NCBI RefSeq assembly: GCF_050947335.1
Contig: NW_027473691.1
Span: 111,264 to 175,263, forward strand
DNA from: Megachile rotundata
Lineage: Eukaryota; Arthropoda; Insecta; Hymenoptera; Megachilidae
Length of the DNA: 64,000 nucleotides
Direction of reading: 5' to 3'
The translations under genes were made by a program, and so were the position numbers. The notes below the pieces were generated by a model. That model ran no database searches and was not told the DNA's origin. It saw only the letters and a list, made by a program, of their open reading frames with translations. Of this stretch, positions 42,401 through 55,907 are shown piece by piece. Each line of letters begins with the position of its first letter. Within the stretch, counting starts at the first letter, position 1.

Positions 42401-43300
42401 ATATGGTTCATAATATGAGTTAGATTGATAACAGTGAGTGTCATAAGTATAGTAATTGTACTTCTATTGCTCATATAAGCATTATATGGTTAATAATATG
42501 CGTTAGATTGATAATAATAAGAGTAATGAGTATAGTAATTGTCGTTCTATCGATCATATAAGCATAATATGGTTAATAATATGAGTTAGATTGACAATAG
42601 TGAGTGTAATAAGTATAGTAATTGTCGTCTATCGATCATATAAGCATAATATGGCTAATAATATGAGTTAGATTGATAATAATAAGAGCAATAAGTATAG
42701 TAATTGTCGTTCTATCGATCATATAAGCATAATATGGCTAATAATATGAGTTAGATTGATAATAATAAAATTAATAAGTATAGTAATTGTCGTTCTATCG
42801 ATCATATCTGCATAATATGGTTAATAATATGAGTTAGATTGATAATAGTGAGTGTAATAAGTATAGTAATTGTAGTTCTATTGCTCATATAAGCATAATA
42901 TGGTTAATAATATGCGTTAGATTGATAATAATAACAGTAATAAGTATAGTAATTGCCGTTCCATCGATCACATAAGCATAATATGGCAAATAATATGAGT
43001 TAGATTGATAATAATAACAGTAATAAGTATAGTAATTGTCGTTCTATCGATCACATAAGCATAATATGGCTAATAATATGAGGTAGATTGATAATAATAA
43101 GAGTAATAAGTATAGTAATTGTCGTTCTATCGAGCATATCTGCATAATATGGTTAATAATATGAGTTAGATTCACAATAGTGAGTGTAATAAGTATAGTA
43201 ATTGTCGTTCTATCGATCACATAAGCATAATATGGCTAATAATATGAGATAGATGGATAATAATAAGAGTAATAAGTATAGTAATTGTCGTCCTATCGAG
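39485..43300 (+). repeat. S2 mixed block before the 30-mer HOR
   Basis: This is satellite only, and it corresponds to S1 from about 10700 to 14515 at an offset of 28,785. ATAGTTAATA at 40746 pairs with 11961. The block holds the same introduction of TCGTCCTATCGAG, GTGAGTGTCATAAG and GTCGTCTATCG units. Small differences from S1 include GAGTAATGAGTACAG near 40617 where S1 has GAGAAATGAGTACAG, and GATTCACAATAG near 43170 where S1 has GATTGACAATAG. Confidence 0.78.
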
Positions 43301-46300
43301 CATATCTGCATAATATGGTTCATAATATGAGTTAGATTGATAACAGTGAGTGTCATAAGTATAGTAATTGTACTTCTATTGCTCATATAAGCATTATATG
43401 GTTAATAATATGCGTTAGATTGATAATAATAAGAGTAATGAGTATAGTAATTGTCGTTCTAGCGATCATATAAGCATAATATGGCTAATAATATGAGTTA
43501 GATTGATAACAATAAGAGTAATAAGTATAGTAATTGTCGTTCTATCGATCATATCTGCATAATATGGTTCATAATATGAGTTAGATTGATAATAGTGAGT
43601 GTAATAAGTATAGTAATTGTAGTTCTATTGCTCATATAAGCATAATATGGTTAATAATATGCGATAGATTGATAATAATAAGAGTAATGAGTATAGTAAT
43701 TGTCGTCCTATCGATCATATCTGCATAATATGGTTAATAATATGAGTTAGATTGACAATAGTGAGTGTAATAAGTATAGTAATTGTCGTCTATCGATCAT
43801 ATAAGCATAATATGGCTAATAATATGAGTTAGATTGATAATAATAAGAGTAATAAGTATAGTAATTGTAGTTCTATTGCTCATATAAGCATAATATGGTT
43901 AATAATATGCGTTAGATTGATAATAATAAGAGTAATGAGTATAGTAATTGTCGTTCTATCGAGCATATCTGCATAATATGGTTAATAATATGAGTTAGAT
44001 TGACAATAGTGAGTGTAATAGGTATAGTAATTGTCGTTCTATCGATCACATAAGCATAATATGGCTAATAATATGAGTTAGATTGATAATAATAAGAGTA
44101 ATGAGTATAGTAATTGTCGTTTTATCGATCATATAAGCATAATATGGCTAATAATATGAGTTAGATTGATAATAATAAAAGTAATAAGTATAGTAATTGT
44201 CGTTCTATCGATCATATCTGCATAATATGGTTAATAATATGAGTTAGATTGATAATAGTGAGTGTAATAAGTATAGTAATTGTAGTTCTATTGCTCATAT
44301 AAGCATAATATGGTTAATAATGTGCGTTAGATTGATAATAATAAGAGTAATGAGTATAGTAATTGTCGTTCTATCGAGCATATCTGCATAATATGGTTAA
44401 TAATATGAGTTAGATTGACAATAGTGAGTGTAATAGGTATAGTAATTGTCGTTCTATCGATCACATAAGCATAATATGGCTAATAATATGAGTTAGATTG
44501 ATAATAATAAGAGTAATGAGTATAGTAATTGTCGTTTTATCGATCATATAAGCATAATATGGCTAATAATATGAGTTAGATTGATAATAATAAAAGTAAT
44601 AAGTATAGTAATTGTCGTCCTATCGAGAATATCTGCATAATATGGTTCATAATATGAGTTAGATTGATAACAGTGAGTGTCATAAGTATAGTAATTGTAC
44701 TTCTATTGCTCATATAAGCATTATATGGTTAATAATATGCGTTAGATTGATAATAATAAGAGTAATGAGTATAGTAATTGTCGTTCTATCGATCATATAA
44801 GCATAATATGGTTAATAATATGAGTTAGATTGACAATAGTGAGTGCAATAAGTATAGTAATTGTAGTTCTATTGCTCATATAAGCATAATATAGTTAATA
44901 ATATGCGATAGATGATAATAATAAGAGTAATGAGTATAGTAATTGTCGTCCTATCGATCATATCTGCATAATATGGTTAATAATATGAGTTAGATTGACA
45001 ATAGTGAGTGTAATAAGTATAGTAATTGTCGTCTATCGATCATATAAGCATAATATGGCTAATAATATGAGTTAGATTGATAATAATAAGAGCAATAAGT
45101 ATAGTGATTGTCGTTCTACCGATCATATAAGCATAATATGGCTAATAATATGAGTTAGATTGATAATAATAAGAGTAATGAGTATAGTAATTGTCGTTTT
45201 ATCGATCATATAAGCATAATATGGCTAATAATATGAGTTAGATTGATAATAATAAAAGTAATAAGTATAGTAATTGTCGTTCTATCGATCATATCTGCAT
45301 AATATGGTTAATAATATGAGTTAGATTGATAATAGTGAGTGTAATAAGTATAGTAATTGTAGTTCTATTGCTCATATAAGCATAATATGGTTAATAATAT
45401 GCGTTAGATTGATAACAATAAGAGTAATGAGTATAGTAATTGACGTTCTATCGATCACATAAGCATAATATGGCTAATAATATGAGTTAGATTGATAATA
45501 ATAAAATTAATAAGTATAGTAATTGTCGTTCTATCGATCATATCTGCATAATATGGTTAATAATATGAGTTAGATTGATAATAGTGAGTGTAATAAGTAT
45601 AGTAATTGTAGTTCTATTGCTCATATAAGCATAATATGGTTAATAACATGCGTTAGATTGATAATAATAAGAGTAATGCGTATAGTAATTGTCGTTCTAT
45701 CGATCATATAAGCATAATATGGCTAATAATATGAGTTAGATTGATAATAATAAGAGTAATAAGTATAGTAATTGTCGTTCTATCGATCATATCTGCATAA
45801 TATGGTTCATAATATGAGTTAGATTGATAACAGTGAGTGTCATAAGTATAGTAATTGTACTTCTATTGCTCATATAAGCATTATATGGTTAATAATATGC
45901 GTTAGATTGATAATAATAAGAGTAATGAGTATAGTAATTGTCGTTCTAGCGATCATATAAGCATAATATGGCTAATAATATGAGTTAGATTGATAACAAT
46001 AAGAGTAATAAGTATAGTAATTGTCGTTCTATCGATCATATCTGCATAATATGGTTCATAATATGAGTTAGATTGATAATAGTGAGTGTAATAAGTATAG
46101 TAATTGTAGTTCTATTGCTCATATAAGCATAATATGGTTAATAATATGCGATAGATTGATAATAATAAGAGTAATGAGTATAGTAATTGTCGTCCTATCG
46201 ATCATATCTGCATAATATGGTTAATAATATGAGTTAGATTGACAATAGTGAGTGTAATAAGTATAGTAATTGTCGTCTATCGATCATATAAGCATAATAT

Positions 46301-46449
46301 GGCTAATAATATGAGTTAGATTGATAATAATAAGAGTAATAAGTATAGTAATTGTAGTTCTATTGCTCATATAAGCATAATATGGTTAATAATATGCGTT
46401 AGATTGATAATAATAAGAGTAATGAGTATAGTAATTGTCGTTCTATCGA
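43301..46449 (+). repeat. 30-monomer higher-order repeat, S2 copies (about 1.3)
   Basis: This is the counterpart of the S1 HOR array. It opens at an offset of 28,785 from S1 and closes at 23,811, so it is shorter by 4,974, exactly two 2,487-bp HOR units. Only one ATAGTTAATA marker lies inside (44891). One full copy (43301-45787) is followed by a partial copy ending near 46449, where GAGCATATC changes to GATCACATAAGC just as at 22638 in S1. Confidence 0.87.
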
Positions 46450-49400
46450 TCACATAAGCATAATATGGCTAATAATATGAGATAGATGGATAATAATAAG
46501 AGTAATAAGTATAGTAATTGTCGTCCTATCGAGAATATCTGCATAATATGGTTCATAATATGAGTTAGATTGATAACAGTGAGTGTCATAAGTATAGTAA
46601 TTGTACTTCTATTGCTCATATAAGCATTATATGGTTAATAATATGCGTTAGATTGATAATAATAAGAGTAATGAGTATAGTAATTGTCGTTCTATCGATC
46701 ATATAAGCATAATATGGTTAATAATATGAGTTAGATTGACAATAGTGAGTGTAATAAGTATAGTAATTGTCGTCTATCGATCATATAAGCATAATATGGC
46801 TAATAATATGAGTTAGATTGATAATAATAAGAGCAATAAGTATAGTAATTGTCGTTCTATCGATCATATAAGCATAATATGGCTAATAATATGAGTTAGA
46901 TTGATAATAATAAAATTAATAAGTATAGTAATTGTCGTTCTATCGATCATATCTGCATAATATGGTTAATAATATGAGTTAGATTGATAATAGTGAGTGT
47001 AATAAGTATAGTAATTGTAGTTCTATTGCTCATATAAGCATAATATGGTTAATAATATGCGTTAGATTGATAATAATAACAGTAATAAGTATAGTAATTG
47101 CCGTTCTATCGATCACATAAGCATAATATGGCAAATAATATGAGTTAGATTGATAATAATAAGAGTAATAAGTATAGTAATTGTCGTTCTATCGATCACA
47201 TAAGCATAATATGGCTAATAATATGAGGTAGATTGATAATAATAAGAGTAATAAGTATAGTAATTGTCGTTCTATCGAGCATATCTGCATAATATGGTTA
47301 ATAATATGAGTTAGATTGACAATAGTGAGTGTAATAAGTATAGTAATTGTCGTTCTATCGATCACATAAGCATAATATGGCTAATAATATGAGATAGATG
47401 GATAATAATAAGAGTAATAAGTATAGTAATTGTCGTCCTATCGAGCATATCTGCATAATATGGTTCATAATATGAGTTAGATTGATAACAGTGAGTGTCA
47501 TAAGTATAGTAATTGTACTTCTATTGCTCATATAAGCATTATATGGTTAATAATATGCGTTAGATTGATAACAATAAGAGTAATGAGTATAGTAATTGTC
47601 GTTCTAGCGATCATATAAGCATAATATGGCTAATAATATGAGTTAGATTGATAACAATAAGAGTAATAAGTATAGTAATTGTCGTTCTATCGATCATATC
47701 TGCATAATATGGTTCATAATATGAGTTAGATTGACAATAGTGAGTGTAATAAGTATAGTAATTGTAGTTCTATTGCTCACATAAGCATAATATGGTTAAT
47801 AATATGCGTTAGATTGATAATAATAAGAGTAATAAGTATAGTAATTGCCGTTCTATCGATCACATAAGCATAATATGGCAAATAATAAGAGTTAGATTGA
47901 TAATAATAAGAGTAATGAGTATAGTAATTGTCGTTTTATCGATCATATAAGCATAATATGGCTAATAATGTGAGTTAGATTGATAATAATAAAAGTAATA
48001 AGTATAGTAATTGTCGTTCTATCGATCATATCTGCATAATATGGTTAATAATATGAGTTAGATTGATAATAGTGAGTGTAATAAGTATAGTAATTGTAGT
48101 TCTATTGCTCATATAAGCATAATATGGTTAATAATATGCGTTAGATTGATAACAATAAGAGTAATGAGTATAGTAATTGTCGTTCTATCGATCACATAAG
48201 CATAATATGGCTAATAATATGAGTTAGATTGATAATAATAAAATTAATAAGTATAGTAATTGTCGTTCTATCGATCATATCTGCATAATATGGTTAATAA
48301 TATGAGTTAGATTGATAATAGTGAGTGTAATAAGTATAGTAATTGTAGTTCTATTGCTCACATAAGCATAATATGGTTAATAATATGCGTTAGATTGATA
48401 ATAATAAGAGTAATAAGTATAGTAATTGCCGTTCTATCGATCACATAAGCATAATATGGCAAATAATAAGAGTTAGATTGATAATAATAAGAGTAATGAG
48501 TATAGTAATTGTCGTTCTATCGATCAAATAAGCATAATATGGCTAATAATATGAGTTAGATTGATAATAATAAAATTAATAAGTATAGTAATTGTCGTTC
48601 TATCGATCATATCTGCATAATATGGTTAATAATATGAGTTAGATTGATAACAGTGAGTGTAATAAGTATAGTAATTGTAGTTCTATTGCTCATATAAGCA
48701 TTATATGGTTAATAATATGCGTTAGATTGATAGTAATAAGAGTAATGAGTATAGTAATTGTCGTTCTAGCGATCATATAAGCATAATATGGCTAATAATA
48801 TGAGTTAGATTGATAATAATAAGAGTAATAAGTATAGTAATTGTCGTTCTATCGATCATATCTGCATAATATGGTTAATAAAATGAGTTAAATTGATAAT
48901 AGTGAGTGTAATAAGTATTGTAATTGTCGTTCTGTCGTCCATATAAGCATAATATGACTAATACTACAAGCTAGATTGATAATAATAAGAGTAATAAGTA
49001 TAGTAATTGTCGTTCTATCGATCACATAAGCATAATATGGCCAATAATATGAGTTAGATTGATAATAGTAAGAGTAATAAGTATAGTAATTGTCGTTCCA
49101 TCGATCATATAACCATAATATGGCTAATAATATGAGTTAGATTGATAATAATAAAATTAATAAGTATAGTAATTGTCGTTCTATCGATCATATCTGCATA
49201 ATATGGTTAATAATATGAGTTAGATTGATAATAGTGAGTGTAATAAGTATAGTAATTGTAGTTCTATTGCTCATATAAGCATAATATGGTTAATAATATG
49301 CGTTAGATTGATAATAATAAGAGTAATAAGTATAGTAATTGTCCGTCTATCGATCATATCTGCATAATATGGTTCATAATATGAGTTAGATTGATAATCG

Positions 49401-50969
49401 TGAGTGTAATAAGTATAGTAATTGTCGTTCTATCGATCACATAAGCATAATATGGCTAATAATATGAGATAAATGGATAATAATAAGAGTAATAAGTATA
49501 GTAATTGTCGTTCTATCGATCATATAAGCATAATATGGCTAATACTACAAGCTAGATTGATAATAATAAGAGTAATAAGTTTAGTAATTGTCGTTCTATC
49601 GATCATATAAGCATAATATGGCTAATACTACAAGCTAGATTGATAATAATAAGAGTAATAAGTTTAGTAATTGTCGTTCTATCGATCACATAAGCATAAT
49701 ATGGTTAATAATATGAGTTAGATTGGCAATAGTGAGTGTAATAAGTATAGTAATTGTCGTTCTATCGATCACATAAGCATAATATGGCTAATAATATGAG
49801 ATAGATGGATAATAATAAGAGTAATAAGTATAGTAATTGTCGTCCTATCGAGCATATCTGCATAATGTGGTTCATAATATGAGTTAGATTGATAACAGTG
49901 AGTGTAATAAGTATAGTAATTGTACTTCTATTGCTCATATAAGCATAATATGGTTAATAATATGCGTTAGATTGATAATAATAAGAGTAATGAGTATAGT
50001 AATTGTAGTTCTAGCGATCATATAAGCATAATATGGCTAATAATATGAGTTAGATTGATAATAATAAGAGTAATAAGTATAGTAATTGTCGTTCTATCGA
50101 TCATATCTGCATAATATGGTTCATAATATGAGTTAGATTGATAATAGTGAGTGTAATAAGTATAGTAATTGTAGTTCTATTGCTCATATAAGCATAATAT
50201 GGGTAGTAATATGCGATAGATTGATAATAATAAGAGTAATAAGTATAGTAATTGTCGTTCTATCGATCACATAAGCATAATATGGCTAATAATGTGAGTT
50301 AGATTGATAATAGTAAGAGTAATAAGTATAGTAATTATCGTTCTACCGATCATAAAAGCATAATATGGCTAATAATATGAGTTAGATTGATAACAGTGAG
50401 TGTAATAAGTATAGTAATTGTCGATCTATCGATCATATAAGCATAATATGGCTAATAATATGGGTTAGATTGATAATGATAAGAGTAATAACTATAGTAA
50501 TTGTCGTTCTATCGATCACATAAGCATAATATGGCTAATAATGTGAGTTAGATTGATAATAGTAAGAGTAATAAGTATAGTAATTATCGTTCTACTGATC
50601 ATATAAGCATAATATGGCTAATAATATGAGTTAGATTGATAATAGTGAGTGTAATAAGTATAGTAATTGTAGTTCTATTGCTCATATCTGCATAATATGG
50701 TTAATAATATGAGTTAGATTGACAATAGTGGGTGTAATAAGTATAGTAATTGTCGTTCTATCGATCACATAAGCATAATATGGCTAATAATATGAGATAG
50801 ATGGATAATAATAAGAGTAATAAGTATAGTAATTGTCGTTCTATCGATCACATAAGCATAATATGGCTAATAATATGAGTTAGATTGATAATGATAAGAG
50901 TAACCAGTATAGTAATTGTCGTTCTATCTATCATATCTGCATAATATGGTTAATAATATGAGTTAGATT
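46450..50969 (+). repeat. S2 post-HOR block with a 7-monomer insertion
   Basis: This block is collinear with S1 22639-26577. The offset changes from 23,811 to 24,392 between about 47,960 and 48,560, a gain of 581 = 7 x 83. The extra units look like a local duplication: AATAATAAGAGTTAG occurs twice (near 47881 and 48462), where S1 has it once (near 24070). Downstream markers TTGTCCGTCTATCG at 49340, two class e units near 49534-49660 and GGGTAGTAATATGCG near 50201 follow in the S1 order. Confidence 0.83.
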
Positions 50970-52200
50970 GGTAATGGTGAGTGTAATAAGTATAGTAATT
51001 GTAGTTCTATTGCTCATATAAGCATAATATGGTTAATAATATGCGATAGATTGATAATAATAAGAGCAATGGGTATAGTAATTGTCGTTCTATCGATCAT
51101 ATAAGCATAATATGGCTAATAATATGAGTTAGATTGATAATAATAAGAGTAATGAGTATAGTAATTGTCGTTCTATCGATCATATAAGCATAATATGGCT
51201 AATAATATGAGTTAGATTGATAATAATAAAAGTAATAAGTATAGTAATTGTCGTTCTATCTATCATATCTGCATAATATGGTTAATAATATGAGTTAGAT
51301 TGATAATAGTGAGTGTAATAAGTATAGTAATTGTAGTTCTATTGCTCATATAAGCATAATATGGTTAATAATATGCGTTAGATTGATAATGATAAGAGTA
51401 ATAACTATAGTAATTGTCGTTCTATCGATCATATAAGCATGATATGGCTAATAATATGAGTTAGATTGATAATAATAAAAGTAATAAGTATAGTAATTGT
51501 CGTTCTATCGATCATATCTGCATAATATGGTTAATATGAGTTAGATTGATAATAGTGAGTGTAATAAGTATAGTAATTGTAGTTCTATTGCTCATATAAG
51601 CATAATATGGTTAATAATATGCGATAGATTGATAATAATAAGAGCAATGGGTATAGTAATTGTCGTTCTATCGATCATATAAGCATAATATGGCTAATAA
51701 TATGAGTTAGATTGATAATAATAAGAGTAATGAGTATAGCAATTGTCGTTCTATCGATCATATAAGCATAATATGGCTAATAATATGAGTTAGATTGATA
51801 ATAATAAAAGTAATAAGTATAGTAATTGTCGTTCTATCTATCATATCTGCATAATATGGTTAATAATATGAGTTAGATTGATAATAGTGAGTGTAATAAG
51901 TATAGTAATTGTAGTTCTATTGCTCATATAAGCATAATATGGTTAATAATATGCGTTAGATTGATAATGATAAGAGTAATAACTATAGTAATTGTCGTTC
52001 TATCGATCATATAAGCATGATATGGCTAATAATATGAGTTAGATTGATAATAATAAAAGTAATAAGTATAGTAATTGTCGTTCTATCGATCATATCTGCA
52101 TAATATGGTTAATATGAGTTAGATTGATAATAGTGAGTGTAATAAGTATAGTAATTGTAGTTCTATTGCTCATATAAGCATAATATGGTTAATAATATGC
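50970..52200 (+). repeat. 7-monomer tandem duplication (period 578 bp)
   Basis: GAGCAATGGG occurs at 51064 and 51642, 578 apart. GGTTAATATGAG recurs at the same spacing (TTAATATGAG at 51531 and 52109). 578 is 7 x 83 minus 3, and the missing bases are the shortened GGTTAATATGAG where other units read GGTTAATAATATGAG. S1 has GAGCAATGGG only once, near 26672, so this expansion lies in the part of the tail where S2 departs from S1. Confidence 0.85.
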
Positions 52201-52552
52201 GTTAGATTGATAATGATAAGAGTAATAACTATAGTAATTGTCGTTCTATCGATCATATAAGCATGATATGGCTAATAATATGAGTTAGATTGATAATAAT
52301 AAGAGTAATAAGTATAGTAATTGTCGTTCTATCGATCATATCTGCATAATATGGTTAATAATATGAGTTAGATTGGTAATGGTGAGTGTAATAAGTATAG
52401 TAATTGTAGTTCTATTGCTCATATAAGCATAATATGGTGAATAATATGCGATAGGTTGATAATAATAAGAGTAATGAGTATAGTAATTGTCGTCCTATCG
52501 ATCATATTTGCATAATATGGTTAATAATATGAGTTTGATTGAAAATAGTGAG

Positions 52553-55500
52553 TGTAATAAGTATAGTAATTGTCTTTCTATCGATCACATAAGCATAATA
52601 TGGCTAATAATATGAGATAGATGGATAATAATAAGAGTAATAAGTATAGTAATTGTCGTCCTATCGAGCATATCTGCATAATGTGGTTCATAATATGAGT
52701 TAGATTGATAACAGTGAGTGTAATAAGTATAGTAATTGTACTTCTATTGCTCATATAAGCATAATATGGTTAATAATATGCGTTAGATTGATAATAATAA
52801 GAGTAATGAGTATAGTAATTGTCGTTCTAGCGATCATATAAGCATAATATGGCTAATAATATGAGTTAGATTGATAATAATAAGAGTAATAAGTATAGTA
52901 ATTGTCGTTCTATCGATCATATCTGCATAATATGGTTCATAATATGAGTTAGATTGATAATAGTGAGTGTAATAAGTATAGTAATTGTAGTTCTATTGCT
53001 CATATAAGCATAATATGGGTAGTAATATGCGGTAGATTGATAATAATAAGAGTAATAAGTATAGTAATTGTCGTTCTATCGATCATATCTGCATAATATG
53101 GTTAATAATATGAGTTAAATTGATAATAGTGAGTGTAATAAGTATTGTAATTGTCGTTCTGTCGTCCATATAAGCATAATATGGCTAATACTACAAGCTA
53201 GATTGATAATAATAAGAGTAATAAGTATAGTAATTATCGTTCTACCGATCATATAAGCATAATACGGCTAATAATGAGTTAGATTAATAACAGTGAGTGT
53301 AATAAGTATAGTAATTGGCGATCTATCGATCATATAATCATAATATGGCTAATAATATGGGTTAGATTGATAATGATAAGAGTAATAACTATAGTAATTG
53401 TCGTTCTATCGATCATATAAGCATGATATGGCTAATAATATGAGTTAGATAGATAATAATAAGAGTAATAAGTATTATAATTGTCGTTCTATCGATCATA
53501 TCTGCATAATATGGTTAATAATATGAGTTACATTGGTAATGGTGAGTGTAATAAGTATAGTAATTGTAGTTCTATTGCTCATATAAGCATAATATGGTGA
53601 ATAATATGCGATAGGTTGATAATAATAAGAGTAATGAGTATAGTAATTTTCGTCCTATCGATCATATTTGCATAATATGGTTAATAATATGAGTTAGATT
53701 GACAATAGTGAGTGTAATAAGTATAGTAATTGTCGTTCTATCGATCACATAAGCATAATATGGCTAATAATATGAGATAGATGGATAATAATAAGAGTAA
53801 TAAGTATAGTAATTGTCGTCCTATCGAGCATATCTGCATAATGTGGTTCATAATGTGAGTTAGATTGATAATAATAAGAGTAATGAGTATAGTAATTGTC
53901 GTTCTATCGATCACATAAGCATAATATGGCTAATAATATGAGATAGATGGATAATAATAAGAGTAATAAGTATAGTAATTGTCGTCCTATCGAGCATATC
54001 TGCATAATATGGTTCATAATATGAGTTAGATTGATAACAGTGAGTGTCATAAGTATAGTAATTGTACTTCTATTGCTCATATAAGCATTATATGGTTAAT
54101 AATATGCGTTAGATTGATAATAATAAGAGTAATAAGTATAGTAATTGTCTTTCTATCGATCACATAAGCATAATATGGCTAATAATATGAGATAGATGGA
54201 TAATAATAAGAGTAATAAGTATAGTAATTGTCGTCCTATCGAGCATATCTGCATAATGTGGTTCATAATATGAGTTAGATTGATAACAGTGAGTGTAATA
54301 AGTATAGTAATTGTACTTCTATTGCTCATATAAGCATAATATGGTTAATAATATGCGTTAGATTGATAATAATAAGAGTAATGAGTATAGTAATTGTCGT
54401 TCTAGCGATCATATAAGCATAATATGGCTAATAATATGAGTTAGATTGATAATAATAAGAGTAATAAGTATAGTAATTGTCGTTCTATCGATCATATCTG
54501 CATAATATGGTTCATAATATGAGTTAGATTGATAATAGTGAGTGTAATAAGTATAGTAATTGTAGTTCTATTGCTCATATAAGCATAATATGGGTAGTAA
54601 TATGCGGTAGATTGATAATAATAAGAGTAATAAGTATAGTAATTGTCGTTCTATCGATCATATCTGCATAATATGGTTAATAATATGAGTTAAATTGATA
54701 ATAGTGAGTGTAATAAGTATTGTAATTGTCGTTCTGTCGTCCATATAAGCATAATATGGCTAATACTACAAGCTAGATTGATAATAATAAGAGTAATAAG
54801 TATAGTAATTATCGTTCTACCGATCATATAAGCATAATACGGCTAATAATGAGTTAGATTAATAACAGTGAGTGTAATAAGTATAGTAATTGGCGATCTA
54901 TCGATCATATAATCATAATATGGCTAATAATATGGGTTAGATTGATAATGATAAGAGTAATAACTATAGTAATTGTCGTTCTATCGATCATATAAGCATG
55001 ATATGGCTAATAATATGAGTTAGATAGATAATAATAAGAGTAATAAGTATTATAATTGTCGTTCTATCGATCATATCTGCATAATATGGTTAATAATATG
55101 AGTTACATTGGTAATGGTGAGTGTAATAAGTATAGTAATTGTAGTTCTATTGCTCATATAAGCATAATATGGTGAATAATATGCGATAGGTTGATAATAA
55201 TAAGAGTAATGAGTATAGTAATTTTCGTCCTATCGATCATATTTGCATAATATGGTTAATAATATGAGTTAGATTGACAATAGTGAGTGTAATAAGTATA
55301 GTAATTGTCGTTCTATCGATCACATAAGCATAATATGGCTAATAATATGAGATAGATGGATAATAATAAGAGTAATAAGTATAGTAATTGTCGTCCTATC
55401 GAGCATATCTGCATAATGTGGTTCATAATGTGAGTTAGATTGATAATAATAAGAGTAATGAGTATAGTAATTGTCGTTCTATCGATCACATAAGCATAAT

Positions 55501-55702
55501 ATGGCTAATAATATGAGATAGATGGATAATAATAAGAGTAATAAGTATAGTAATTGTCGTCCTATCGAGCATATCTGCATAATATGGTTCATAATATGAG
55601 TTAGATTGATAACAGTGAGTGTCATAAGTATAGTAATTGTACTTCTATTGCTCATATAAGCATTATATGGTTAATAATATGCGTTAGATTGATAATAATA
55701 AG
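52553..55702 (+). repeat. 19-monomer tandem duplication (period 1,575 bp)
   Basis: TGTCTTTCTATCG at 52571 and 54146, and ATTTGCATAATATGG at 53666 and 55241, are both 1,575 apart, which is 19 x 83 minus 2. The two missing bases sit in CGGCTAATAATGAG (near 53266 and 54839), an 81-bp unit. Copies run from about 52553 to 54127 and from 54128 to 55702. Each contains one d-e pair with CAAGCTAG. I saw no equivalent in S1. Confidence 0.87.
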
Positions 55703-55907
55703 AGTAATAAGTATAGTAATTGCCGTTCTATCGATCACATAAGCATAATATGGTTAATAATATGCGTTAGATTGATAATAATAAGAGTAATGAGTATAGT
55801 AATTGTCGTTCTATCGATCACATAAGCATAATATGGCTAATAATATGAGTTAGATTGATAATAATAAGAGTAATGAGTATAGTAATTATCGTTCTATCGA
55901 TCATATA

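Larger units (their letters stand above)
29202..55907 (+). repeat. Super-repeat S2 (26,706 bp)
   Basis: This is the second copy of the super-repeat. It is collinear with S1 at successive offsets of 26,545, 28,785, 23,811 and 24,392. These steps correspond to +27 monomers in the first duplication, minus two 2,487-bp HOR copies and +7 monomers, followed by a different, longer tail. It shares variants with S3 that S1 lacks, such as A at 30159 and T at 34801 (T at 61508 in S3), so S2 and S3 are the closer pair in this region. Confidence 0.87.
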
